A program made the position numbers and the translations under genes. A stretch of 8,772 bases of DNA, from assembly GCA_938036585.1 (NCBI GenBank), contig CALHQN010000307.1:1-8772 (forward strand), written 5' to 3'. This DNA is from an uncultured Campylobacter sp. Its GTDB lineage: Bacteria; Campylobacterota; Campylobacteria; Campylobacterales; Campylobacteraceae. The notes under the pieces were generated by a model, which saw only the letters and a list, made by a program, of their open reading frames with translations, was not told where the DNA came from and did not search any database. Of this stretch, positions 1-6,574 are shown one piece after another (the first letter of the stretch is position 1; every line of letters starts with the position of its first letter).

Positions 1-583
1 CAAGGTGTTCCGTCCGTGAGTGGCAGAGCGTGACGGTCGCGTGCCGTTCGAGGAGCAGCATCGCCATCGGCTTTCCGACGATGTTGCTACGACCCAGCAC
101 GACGGCATTTTTGCCCGCGATCTGCACGCCGTATTCCTCAAACAGGCGCATCACGCCAAGCGGAGTGCAAGGCACAAAACCGTCCGAAAGCCCGCTAGTA
201 AGCTTGCCTACGTTTATCGCACTAAATCCGTCCACGTCCTTTTGCGAGCTTATTTTTTCTAAAATTTTATTCGTATCAATGTGCTTTGGAAGCGGCAACT
301 GCACCAAAATGCCGTCGATGCTTTCGTCCTCGTTTAAATTTTCTATCAGTTCTAAAAGCGCCGCTTCGCTCACGTCGGAGCTCAAGCGGTGCGCTACGGA
401 GCGGATCCTACAGGCGGCGCAGGCTTTTTCCTTGCTCGCGACATAGGTCTTGCTCGCCGCATCCTCGCCTACTAAAATCACCGCCAGCGCGGGCTCTACG
501 CCCTTTGCGGCAAGATCCGAAGCGGCCGATTTGATCTCATCTTTTACCTTCGCGCTTATGCTTTTGCCGTCGATTAAAGTCAT
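1..583 (-). CDS. folD: FolD, bifunctional methylenetetrahydrofolate dehydrogenase / methenyltetrahydrofolate cyclohydrolase (3' part outside window)
   Basis: Cytoplasmic enzyme that interconverts 5,10-methylene-, 5,10-methenyl- and 10-formyl-tetrahydrofolate using NADP, supplying C1 units for purine and fMet-tRNA synthesis. The reverse strand reads 194 codons from ATG at 583 before running off the left edge; the family is about 280-300 residues, so roughly one third is missing. The N-terminus MTLIDGKSIS is typical. Visible motifs are YVASKEKAC (residues 47-55) with the catalytic lysine K51, GILVQLPLP (91-99), QKDVDGF (114-120), FVPCTPLG (136-143) and the nucleotide-binding GRSNIVGKP (164-172). 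An AAAAAGG stretch 7 nt before the ATG can serve as ribosome-binding site. The gene is separated from the upstream small lipoprotein gene by about 140 nt of AT-rich DNA. No key residue is missing in the visible part. Identity is very secure. Confidence 0.96.
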   Translation of the reverse strand, partial: MTLIDGKSISAKVKDEIKSAASDLAAKGVEPALAVILVGEDAASKTYVASKEKACAACRIRSVAHRLSSDVSEAALLELIENLNEDESIDGILVQLPLPKHIDTNKILEKISSQKDVDGFSAINVGKLTSGLSDGFVPCTPLGVMRLFEEYGVQIAGKNAVVLGRSNIVGKPMAMLLLERHATVTLCHSRTEHL

Positions 584-726
584 TTAAAGCCTTTTTGAAA
601 AATAAGGCAAATGTTACCCTAAAATTTATAAAATTTAGATTTATTCAGCGGGATTTTATGGGAATTTGAAAGAATTTTAAAAAGAATTTCGTCCTAAATT
701 TAAGCCCGTTTAAGCAAGCCAAAATT

Positions 727-1040
727 TTATCGTCGCATCATAAGCGGATGGGCGTCTTGGCGCCGCTTGCTCAGGTTTTGGCGTTCGTACAGCCAGTATT
801 GCGGGATTGAGCCTTTTTTATCCACGGGCGAGTAAGAACTGCGATGTTGTGTTTGCTGCCCGTCGTTATAGCACCCGTATTGCGGCTTGCTGCGCAGCGC
901 CCGTTTTATGCGTAATAGTAGCCTGTATAATGATAATGGTGGCTTGGTGTTGTATCTTGCTCGGGGGCGTCTTGCGGCCCGCTTCTAGAGCAGCCGCACA
1001 GAAACAGGGTCGCACACAGAAATAAAACGATCTTTTTCAC
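727..1040 (-). pseudogene. Small lipoprotein-like gene, apparently frameshifted
   Basis: I do not recognise the family. A GTG start at 1040 is preceded by a good Shine-Dalgarno (AAAGGA, about 1047-1052). It opens a peptide starting MKKIVLFLCATLFLCGC, a lipoprotein signal with a possible lipobox L14-C15-G16-C17 (Cys at -2 is unusual). It continues as a His/Tyr-rich stretch (SHHYHYTGYYYA) and stops at TAA 906-908 after only 44 residues. The -1 frame is open from before that stop down to TAA 727-729. There it reads a protein-like sequence containing QYGCYNDGQQTQHRSSYSPV and GSIPQYWLYERQNLSKR. One base missing just upstream of 908 would explain this, and the repaired product would be about 104 residues. 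Alternatives are a genuine 44-residue lipoprotein, a programmed shift (no canonical slippery heptamer seen), or a sequencing error. Signal and SD are seen directly; the joined gene is inferred. Confidence 0.45.
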
Positions 1041-1394
1041 TATAAATCCTTTCAAAATTTTTATGATTTAATCCTTGATTGATTGTAAAAATTTACAAAA
1101 TTTAAAAAAGCGCTCATAAAATTTTGCTCCCCTTTGAAATTTAAAATTTTGACTAATTCGAGCAACGCAAATTTATCAAAATTTAGACTTTGCGCAGCTT
1201 ATAATATCGCGCAAGAATCAAAATTCTAACGACGTAAACCGCATTTAGTGCTATTTTACGCGACGCGTGACGTACAAGATCGCGCAGCCTCCGCCATACT
1301 CGCCGAAATGCCGCGCTAAATACACTGCTAAATACATCCACGCCGCTTTGGAATTTTAAAATTTCGCCGAATTTTTAAAGCGCCGCGTTTAAAT
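1041..1394. other. AT-rich intergenic region between the lipoprotein-like gene and the LolE-like gene
   Basis: No convincing gene. On the minus strand an 18-codon ORF (1061-1117, MSAFLNFVNFYNQSRIKS) has a strong AAGGGGAG ribosome-binding site and ends 20 nt before the lipoprotein GTG, so it could be a leader peptide, but this is weak. A 28-codon minus-strand ORF (1251-1337) has a coding-like composition but no clear ribosome-binding site. A short direct repeat GCTAAATACA occurs at 1315-1324 and 1327-1336, and one copy of the AATTTTAAAATTTC palindrome lies at 1351-1365. No rho-independent terminator is evident after the LolE-like gene. Confidence 0.5.
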
Positions 1395-2585
1395 TTACTC
1401 GTTACGCAGTGTTTGCAGCACGTCGATCTGCGTGGCTTTTTTGGCCGGATACCATGACGAAAGCGCCACGATAAGCACCGCGCCGATTAAAATCATCGCC
1501 AAATCGCCTAGCGAAAGCTCCATCGGCAGCTTGGAGCTTCCGTAAACGTCGGCGGGCAGATTTACGATGTCGAAGCTTCCGAGCAGCCACACGCCAAATA
1601 AGCCCAAAATGAGCCCGAATATGATGCCGCCGCCGCCGATCGTGGCTCCGAGCGCGAAAAAAGTTCTCTTAACCTCCTTTTTGCTAGCGCCCAGGCTAAG
1701 TAAAAGCGCGATCTCTTGGCGGCGGTTCATCACGGTCATTAGAAGCGAACTTACGATATTTAGGCTCGCGACCAGGATTATTAGCATCAGCACGATGAAA
1801 AGCGCGCGTTTTTCAAGCGCAAGGGCGCTGAAAAAATTGCCGTTTTGCTGCCACCAGCCCACGGCGTTGGTGCCGCCGGGAAGGCTTTTTTTGATGCGCT
1901 CCAGGTCTTTAAACGGATCGTTTGAAAAAACATGCACGCCGTCGAAGGTCCCCTCGTCGTAGCCTAAAATTTTGGCTAAATCGCTTGCGTCCGCGTAGGA
2001 ATACGCCTTGTCGTAGGCGATCAGTCCCGAGCTGAATTCCGCGCGCACTTCAAAGCGCTTCATCTTAGGAATCAGCGCAAAGCCGCCCGGATCGCTCTTC
2101 GTAAAGATCATCGTGATCTTTTCGCCCTCATCCAGCATAAACTCATCCTTGATCCCGCGCCCTATCATGATGCCGTAATCCGTTAAATTGGCGTCTTTGG
2201 CTCCCGCTGCGACGACGGAGTTGATCCGCTTTTCGTCGTTTAAATTTACGCCGAAAATCAGCCCCCCCTCGAGCTTCTCGCCGCTTTTGGCGATGACTTG
2301 CGAGCTGATGTAGGGGCTAAAGATCAGATCGGGAAAGTCCGCCCGCAGCCCCTCCACGTCATCTTTTGAAATACCGCCGCGAAAGTGGCTGTGGATCGTG
2401 ATCGGGTAGTTCATCGTAAAGAGCTTGCGCTCGAATTCCTTATCGAAGCCGTTCATTATCGCCATCGCGACGATGAGCACCGTAAGCCCTACGCCCACGC
2501 CCAAGAACGCAAGCAGCGCCGAAAGCGTAATAAAGGGCTGAGAGCGGTCGAATCTGAGATATTTGAATAATAAATACTTTACCAA
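1395..2585 (-). CDS. lolE: LolC/LolE-family lipoprotein-releasing ABC transporter permease
   Basis: Inner-membrane permease of the LolCDE-type system, which uses ATP from LolD to extract mature lipoproteins from the inner membrane and hand them to LolA. The product has the family layout: one N-terminal membrane segment (about residues 17-43), a large periplasmic MacB-like domain, then three membrane segments (about 260-286, 311-337, 361-380) of the FtsX domain. The cytoplasmic coupling region NRRQEIALLLSLGASKKEV and the ending WYPAKKATQIDVLQTLRNE are characteristic. I chose TTG at 2585 (396 residues) because AAGGA lies 7 nt upstream (2593-2597). A GTG at 2609 would give 404 residues but has no ribosome-binding site and lies inside a palindrome. 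No LolD ATPase or second permease is in the window, so it may act as a homodimer (LolF-like, inferred). It could also be called lolC. The tandem position with secA matches C. jejuni as I recall it. Confidence 0.9.
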   Translation of the reverse strand: MVKYLLFKYLRFDRSQPFITLSALLAFLGVGVGLTVLIVAMAIMNGFDKEFERKLFTMNYPITIHSHFRGGISKDDVEGLRADFPDLIFSPYISSQVIAKSGEKLEGGLIFGVNLNDEKRINSVVAAGAKDANLTDYGIMIGRGIKDEFMLDEGEKITMIFTKSDPGGFALIPKMKRFEVRAEFSSGLIAYDKAYSYADASDLAKILGYDEGTFDGVHVFSNDPFKDLERIKKSLPGGTNAVGWWQQNGNFFSALALEKRALFIVLMLIILVASLNIVSSLLMTVMNRRQEIALLLSLGASKKEVKRTFFALGATIGGGGIIFGLILGLFGVWLLGSFDIVNLPADVYGSSKLPMELSLGDLAMILIGAVLIVALSSWYPAKKATQIDVLQTLRNE

Positions 2586-2598
2586 AAAGCCGTCCTTG

Positions 2599-2644
2599 TA
2601 AAATTTCACATAAAATTTAGCGCTAAATTCTATGTGAAATTTTA
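2599..2644 (-). promoter_or_regulatory. 46-bp near-perfect palindrome directly upstream of the lolE ribosome-binding site
   Basis: The arms 2599-2621 and 2622-2644 pair in 22 of 23 positions around AGCGCT. The single mismatch is A2613 against C2630. In the minus-strand transcript this becomes a U-G wobble, so the lolE mRNA leader could fold into an uninterrupted stem of about 21 bp, whereas a plus-strand RNA would carry an A-C mismatch. The stem ends one base before the AAGGA ribosome-binding site at 2593-2597. Its position suggests control of translation or mRNA stability, or an operator in DNA form. The function is inferred. Confidence 0.6.
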
Positions 2645-2652
2645 AGTATTTT

Positions 2653-2671
2653 GGAATTTTAAAATTTCAAA
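2653..2671. repeat. Copy of dispersed AATTTTAAAATTTC palindromic repeat
   Basis: GGAATTTTAAAATTTCAAAA here contains the 12-bp palindrome AATTTTAAAATT. It matches copies at 1350-1366, 2839-2856, 2863-2881, 3096-3115 and, without the CAAA tail, 8610-8626. All lie outside the major genes. The motif is a common look of intergenic DNA in GC-richer Campylobacter, so it may be compositional rather than a mobile repeat. Confidence 0.5.
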
Positions 2672-2838
2672 AACGAGTTTTTTGCGCCTTCAAATATGAA
2701 AGCTTCAGCCTGCTTTGAAAATTTAAAATCGCGCAGAAATCTATTTTATACGCAATGAAATTCGCCCCCAAGAGATATCGGGTACGGCAAATCAAACAGA
2801 TCGTCTTACCAGACCTTGAAATTCTAAATCAGAATTCT

Positions 2839-2881
2839 AAATTTTAAAATTTCAAATGCCTCAAAATTTTAAAATTTCAAA
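2839..2881. repeat. Two adjacent copies of the AAATTTTAAAATTTCAAA repeat
   Basis: Copies at 2839-2856 and 2863-2881 share 18 nt, AAATTTTAAAATTTCAAA, offset by 25 nt. The second copy also forms a 10-bp perfect inverted repeat with 2901-2910 (AATTTCAAAA at 2873-2882 against TTTTGAAATT). Confidence 0.5.
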
Positions 2882-2924
2882 AATTTAAAACCTTTTGGAA
2901 TTTTGAAATTCTTAGAAATTTAAA

Positions 2925-2949
2925 GGCGAGCTTTGCTTACAAGCTCGCC
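2925..2949 (-). terminator. GC-rich hairpin, possible terminator or processing signal
   Basis: GGCGAGCTT (2925-2933) and AAGCTCGCC (2941-2949) form a perfect 9-bp stem with a 7-nt loop. In the minus direction it is followed by TTTAAATTTC, a poor T-tract; the plus direction has none. It lies 366 nt downstream of the secA stop, far for a secA terminator. It is more likely a stable 3' structure or the end of a transcript from the gap. Confidence 0.35.
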
Positions 2950-3095
2950 CGCATCGCATAAATTTAAAATTTAAATGTATGCCGTATCTTAGCGCACTAA
3001 ATTTAAATATCGCAACGCCGCTGGTCGCACTCCTGCAGCACGGCGCACCGCAACAACGCTATAAAAAATATGCGGCAAAACATTGAATGCGCTTT

Positions 3096-3115
3096 AAAAT
3101 TTTAAAATTTCAAAA
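3096..3115. repeat. Copy of dispersed AATTTTAAAATTTC palindromic repeat
   Basis: AAAATTTTAAAATTTCAAAA is the longest version of the repeat described at 2653; its central 16 bp are self-complementary. Confidence 0.45.
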
Positions 3116-3249
3116 CTAAAATTCCGCCCTCTTGCGCAGCTTTGCGCGCCGTCTGCACCGCCTCGCGATCAAGCCTCTTTTAAAATTTTATGACGCCTTT
3201 CGCCCTCTACCGATTCGCTAAATACAAAGGCAAGGCAAGATCAAAAAGC

Positions 3250-3294
3250 GCCGATCGCGCGATGTTCGCAATCTAGACCGCCGATCGCGCGATA
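3250..3294 (-). repeat. Two direct copies of GCCGATCGCGCGAT just downstream of secA, possible terminator stem
   Basis: GCCGATCGCGCGAT occurs at 3250-3263 and again at 3280-3293 (period 30 nt), with a partial third start CCGATCGC at 3302-3309. Each copy holds the perfect palindrome ATCGCGCGAT (3254-3263, 3284-3293). Being self-complementary, the two copies can also pair with each other as a 10-bp GC-rich stem with a 20-nt loop. In the minus direction they are followed by CGGCGCTTTTT (T-run at 3243-3247), so the pair may form the secA terminator. Repeat and palindromes are seen directly; the terminator role is inferred. Confidence 0.4.
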
Positions 3295-3314
3295 TTTACG
3301 ACCGATCGCCGCGC

Positions 3315-5933
3315 TTACCTCGCAAAGCCGCCTTTTTTAGGACCGCCCTTGCCGTGGCAGTCTTTGTATTTTTTGCCGCTGCCGCAAGGGCAAGGATCGT
3401 TTCGCTTAGGTTTTTTGTCGCCGAACTCGTCTGAGCCCTTTAGCTGCGCTTCATTCGTGCTTGCGGCGGCAAGCTCTTTGGCGTTCGAGCTTTCCATACG
3501 CTCCTGCATCGCGCGCTGCTCGGCTTCAATCTCCTCCTGTGATTTGAACTGAATCGAGTGCAGCAAGCGGATACTGTCGGATTTAAGGCGCATCACTAGC
3601 TCCATAAAGAGATTGTAGCTCTCCTTTTTATACTCCGTAAGCGGATCTTTGTGGTTGTAGCCGCGAAGTCCGATGCCCGCTTTTAGGATATCCATCTGAT
3701 ACAGATGCTCTCTCCAGTCGCGATCGACGATCTGTAGATAAAGCATCTTTTCGATACTTTTTCGCTGCTGCGGATCGATCGGCGCCATCTTGTTTTCATA
3801 CGAAACGGCAAGCGCGCCGATGATCTTTTCTTTCAGCTCTTTGAAATCATCGACCTTTTCAAGCTCGCTGTTTTCGAGCACCTCGCCCGTTTCTTGAGCG
3901 ATTTTGGCGACGATCGGGAATTTATCGACCTCTTTGATATTTGCGCCGTCGAAAATTTCAAGCTCCTCAAGCACGCTAGAGATGTACTCTTCGCGGTTTT
4001 GGATGATTTTATCTTTCAGATCGTAGTCAGGATCCAAAAGCTCGTTGCGGTATTTGTAGATCGTCTTGCGCTGCTCGTTTGCGACGTCGTCGTATTCGAG
4101 GATATGTTTACGCGACTCAAAATGCAGGCTCTCGACCTTTTTCTGCGCATTTTCTACGGCGCGCGAAACCATGCGTGACTCGATATGTTCGCCGTCTTTT
4201 AGACCTAAGCGATCCATAATATTTTTAATCTTGTCACTGCCGAAAATTCTAAGTAGATTGTCCTCCAGGCTTAAGAAAAACCTACTCTCGCCCGGATCGC
4301 CCTGTCGTCCGCTTCGTCCGCGGAGCTGGTTGTCGATACGGCGGCTTTCGTGACGCTCGGTACCTAAAATATATAGCCCGCCCAAAGCGCGCACTTCGTC
4401 GTCTATGCGGATATCCACGCCGCGTCCCGCCATATTCGTAGCGATCGTCACCGCGCCCTTTACGCCTGCATCTTTGATGATCTGCGCTTCGCGCTCGTGA
4501 TTTTTGGCGTTTAGCACGGAGTGCGCGATGTTTTCTCTGACCAAAAGCTCGTGTAGCTTCTCGCTTTTTTCGATCGACGCGGTGCCCACGAGCACGGGCT
4601 GGCCTTTGGAATTTAGCCGCTTGATCTCACCAATGACGGCGTCAAATTTCTCGCGCTCGGTTTTGTAGATAAGATCGTTTTGATCCTTTCTAATGACCGG
4701 CACGTTTGTAGGGATCGAGACTACTTCGAGTTTGTAAATTTGAGAAAATTCCGTCGCTTCCGTCTGCGCCGTGCCCGTCATACCGGCGAGCTTCTCATAA
4801 AGGCGGAAGTAATTTTGAAAGGTAATATCGGCAAGAGTTTGGCTCTCCTCTTGGATCTGCACGCCCTCTTTGGCTTCAAGCGCCTGATGCAAGCCTTCGC
4901 TAAATCTGCGACCTTCGCTCAGACGCCCCGTAAATTCATCCACGATTACGACCTGTCCGTCGCGCACGACGTAGTGCACGTCCTTTTCAAAAAGATTGTT
5001 CGCCTTAAGCGCCTGATCAAGATAGTGGCTAAGCACGGCGTTTTCGAGACTATAAAGATTATCTACGCCGAAAAGCTTCTCGGCTTTTGAAATTCCCGCT
5101 TCGGTAATCAAAACGGCGCGATTTTTTTCATCTACCGTAAAATCTCCGGTAGGCTTCTCTTTGGGATCCGCCGGCGCCTCTCCGCGGATCATCGCTCGCG
5201 CTACTTCGTCGGCTTTGATATAGCCGTCCAGAGTGCGGTTCGTAGGGCCTGAGATGATTAGCGGCGTTCGCGCTTCGTCGATCAAAATACTATCAACCTC
5301 GTCGACGATTACGAAATGATGCCCGCGCTGCACCTTGTCCTCGGCGCTAAATTTCATATTGTCGCGCAGATAATCAAAGCCGAACTCGTTATTTGTGCCG
5401 TAGGTGATGTCGCACGCGTATGCGGCCTTGCGCTTGGCGTCGTCGTATTCTCCGCCTACGATCACGCCGGTGCTAAGCCCTAAAAATTCATATAGCTCGC
5501 CCATCTGTTCGGCATCGCGCTTGGCTAGGTAGTCGTTTACGGTTACGACATGCACGCCCTTGCCCTCCATCGCATTTAGCACTACCGCCAAAGTCGCTAC
5601 GAGAGTCTTTCCTTCGCCCGTTTTCATCTCTGCGATCGCGCCGTCGTTTAGCACCAAACCGCCTATCAGCTGAACATCGAAGTGGCGCATATTTAGCACC
5701 CTTTTACCGACCTCGCGCACGATGGCAAACACTTCGTTTAGCACATCGTCCATGCTCTTTTCTCCGGCTCTTACCTGCGCTTTTAACGCTTCAAATTCCG
5801 CCTTTAGCGCCGCATCGTCCATCGCCTTGTAATTTTCCTCTAACGCGCTGATTTTTAGCGCGCGCTTGGCGTATTGCTTGACGATCCTATCGTTTTTAGT
5901 ACCAAAAATCCCGTGGATGACCTTTTTAAACAT
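3315..5933 (-). CDS. secA: SecA, preprotein translocase motor ATPase
   Basis: Cytoplasmic, membrane-associated ATPase that pushes unfolded precursors through SecYEG. The 872 residues match full-length SecA. Domains in order: NBD1 with MKTGEGKT Walker A (103-110) and DEVD box (211-214) followed by [15 protein letters not shown]; the preprotein cross-linking region (about 228-370); [20 protein letters not shown] (331-350); MTGTA (385-389); NBD2 with MAGRGVDI (501-508) and the arginine-finger region [17 protein letters not shown] (532-548). The helical scaffold and wing region follow, with [18 protein letters not shown]. The C-terminal SEC-C zinc motif is [15 protein letters not shown] with C848, C850, C859 and H860, which in the family binds zinc and contributes to SecB or lipid contact. 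ATG 5933 is preceded by AAGG with 7-nt spacing. The gene diverges from lolA. Nothing is missing and it appears fully functional. Confidence 0.99.
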   Translation of the reverse strand: MFKKVIHGIFGTKNDRIVKQYAKRALKISALEENYKAMDDAALKAEFEALKAQVRAGEKSMDDVLNEVFAIVREVGKRVLNMRHFDVQLIGGLVLNDGAIAEMKTGEGKTLVATLAVVLNAMEGKGVHVVTVNDYLAKRDAEQMGELYEFLGLSTGVIVGGEYDDAKRKAAYACDITYGTNNEFGFDYLRDNMKFSAEDKVQRGHHFVIVDEVDSILIDEARTPLIISGPTNRTLDGYIKADEVARAMIRGEAPADPKEKPTGDFTVDEKNRAVLITEAGISKAEKLFGVDNLYSLENAVLSHYLDQALKANNLFEKDVHYVVRDGQVVIVDEFTGRLSEGRRFSEGLHQALEAKEGVQIQEESQTLADITFQNYFRLYEKLAGMTGTAQTEATEFSQIYKLEVVSIPTNVPVIRKDQNDLIYKTEREKFDAVIGEIKRLNSKGQPVLVGTASIEKSEKLHELLVRENIAHSVLNAKNHEREAQIIKDAGVKGAVTIATNMAGRGVDIRIDDEVRALGGLYILGTERHESRRIDNQLRGRSGRQGDPGESRFFLSLEDNLLRIFGSDKIKNIMDRLGLKDGEHIESRMVSRAVENAQKKVESLHFESRKHILEYDDVANEQRKTIYKYRNELLDPDYDLKDKIIQNREEYISSVLEELEIFDGANIKEVDKFPIVAKIAQETGEVLENSELEKVDDFKELKEKIIGALAVSYENKMAPIDPQQRKSIEKMLYLQIVDRDWREHLYQMDILKAGIGLRGYNHKDPLTEYKKESYNLFMELVMRLKSDSIRLLHSIQFKSQEEIEAEQRAMQERMESSNAKELAAASTNEAQLKGSDEFGDKKPKRNDPCPCGSGKKYKDCHGKGGPKKGGFAR

Positions 5934-6055
5934 TACCGAACCTTACTTTTAAAATTTTTAATCGCGCATATTAACATATTTTTAGTTTCTATTTAATTAA
6001 ATCCTAGAAAAACGGCTATAATACGCGCAAATTTCCAAAAATAAAGGTCAAATTT
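5934..6055. promoter_or_regulatory. Divergent promoter region for secA (minus) and lolA (plus)
   Basis: For lolA, a perfect TATAAT lies at 6017-6022, preceded by T-rich AT-periodic DNA as in Campylobacter sigma-70 promoters, which lack a strong -35. Transcription would start near 6029, and AAAGG at about 6043-6047 serves the ATG at 6056. For secA on the minus strand, TAATAT at 5968-5973 is the best -10 candidate, giving a leader of about 30 nt containing GTAAGG at 5941-5946. The two -10 boxes are about 45 bp apart. The lolA box is confident, the secA box less so. Confidence 0.65.
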
Positions 6056-6568
6056 ATGAAAAAAACTCTTATTTCTTTAGCGGCGAGCTGCGTTTTTGCG
6101 TTTGCGGGCGGGATAGAATTCGATACGCTGAGCGCAAATTTTTCGCAAACCGTACAGAGCGACGACGCGAAAATCAGCTACGGCGGCGATTTTAGCGCTA
6201 CGAAAGAGAACGCCGTGTGGCATTATAAGACCCCTACGATAAAAAATATATTTTTTAGCTTCACAAAGGTCGTCGTAATCGAGCCCGAACTCGAGCAAGC
6301 TATCATCACGAATATCAAAGAAACGCCGAATTTAACGGCTATCTTAGCGAACGCAAAGCCAAATAAAAACGGCGTTTATGAGGCGAGCTTCGACGACGTG
6401 AAATATCTAATCGAGATGAAAGAAGGTCTGCCGAGCAAGATCAGCTATACTGACAAAATGGACAATAAGGTCGTCATAAATCTAAGCAATGTCCGCAAAA
6501 ACGCGCCGGTAAACGAGGCGATCTTTAAACCCGCGATTCCGAAAAACTACGACATCATCACGCAGTAG
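6056..6568 (+). CDS. lolA: LolA, periplasmic outer-membrane lipoprotein carrier
   Basis: Periplasmic chaperone that takes lipoproteins released by the Lol permease and ferries them to the outer membrane. The 170-residue product starts with a Sec signal peptide (MKKTLISLAASCVFAFA) with an A-F-A cleavage site after residue 17. The mature part opens with FDTLSANFSQTV, the usual LolA start, and continues with YGGDFSATKENAVWHYKTP, equivalent to the family's 'G.l...kP..fRW.y..P' strand region. It ends with NAPVNEAIFKPAIPKNYDII, like the 'F.f..P.g.dv' C-terminus. It is slightly shorter than the E. coli protein (about 180-200). Its own TATAAT promoter and AAGG ribosome-binding site support ATG 6056. 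Divergence from secA and proximity to the LolE-like permease strengthen the call. The next gene starts 6 nt after the stop, suggesting co-transcription. Confidence 0.92.
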   Translation: MKKTLISLAASCVFAFAGGIEFDTLSANFSQTVQSDDAKISYGGDFSATKENAVWHYKTPTIKNIFFSFTKVVVIEPELEQAIITNIKETPNLTAILANAKPNKNGVYEASFDDVKYLIEMKEGLPSKISYTDKMDNKVVINLSNVRKNAPVNEAIFKPAIPKNYDIITQ

Positions 6569-6574
6569 GCGCGC

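Larger units (their letters stand above)
2610..3314. other. 0.7-kb intergenic region between secA and lolE, rich in short palindromes
   Basis: No intact gene. From secA outward (minus sense) it holds a pair of ATCGCGCGAT palindromes (3254-3293). Next is a GC-rich coding-like but broken stretch (about 3115-3240), whose frames give fragments such as LDREAVQTARKAAQEGG without a start. A 26-codon cysteine-rich ORF (3003-3083) has no ribosome-binding site. A GC-rich hairpin lies at 2925-2949, and four copies of the AATTTTAAAATTTC palindrome fall between 2653 and 3115. The 46-bp palindrome before lolE closes the region. The size makes independent transcription of lolE likely. Confidence 0.6.

Noticed and set aside
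807..1025. 72-codon plus-strand open frame
   Set aside because: It is antisense to the lipoprotein-like gene, which has a start, ribosome-binding site and signal peptide; the plus frame has none of these.
1567..1962. 131-codon plus-strand open frame inside the LolE-like gene
   Set aside because: It is antisense to a clearly conserved permease domain, with no start signal or domain.
2755..2847. 30-codon plus-strand ORF MKFAPKRYRVRQIK... ending in an AAATTTTAA repeat
   Set aside because: No ribosome-binding site, it ends in the dispersed AT repeat, and there is no family resemblance I can support.
3003..3083. 26-codon minus-strand cysteine-rich ORF MFCRIFFIALLRCAVLQECD...
   Set aside because: It has no ribosome-binding site and no proper lipobox, and lies in a decayed gap.
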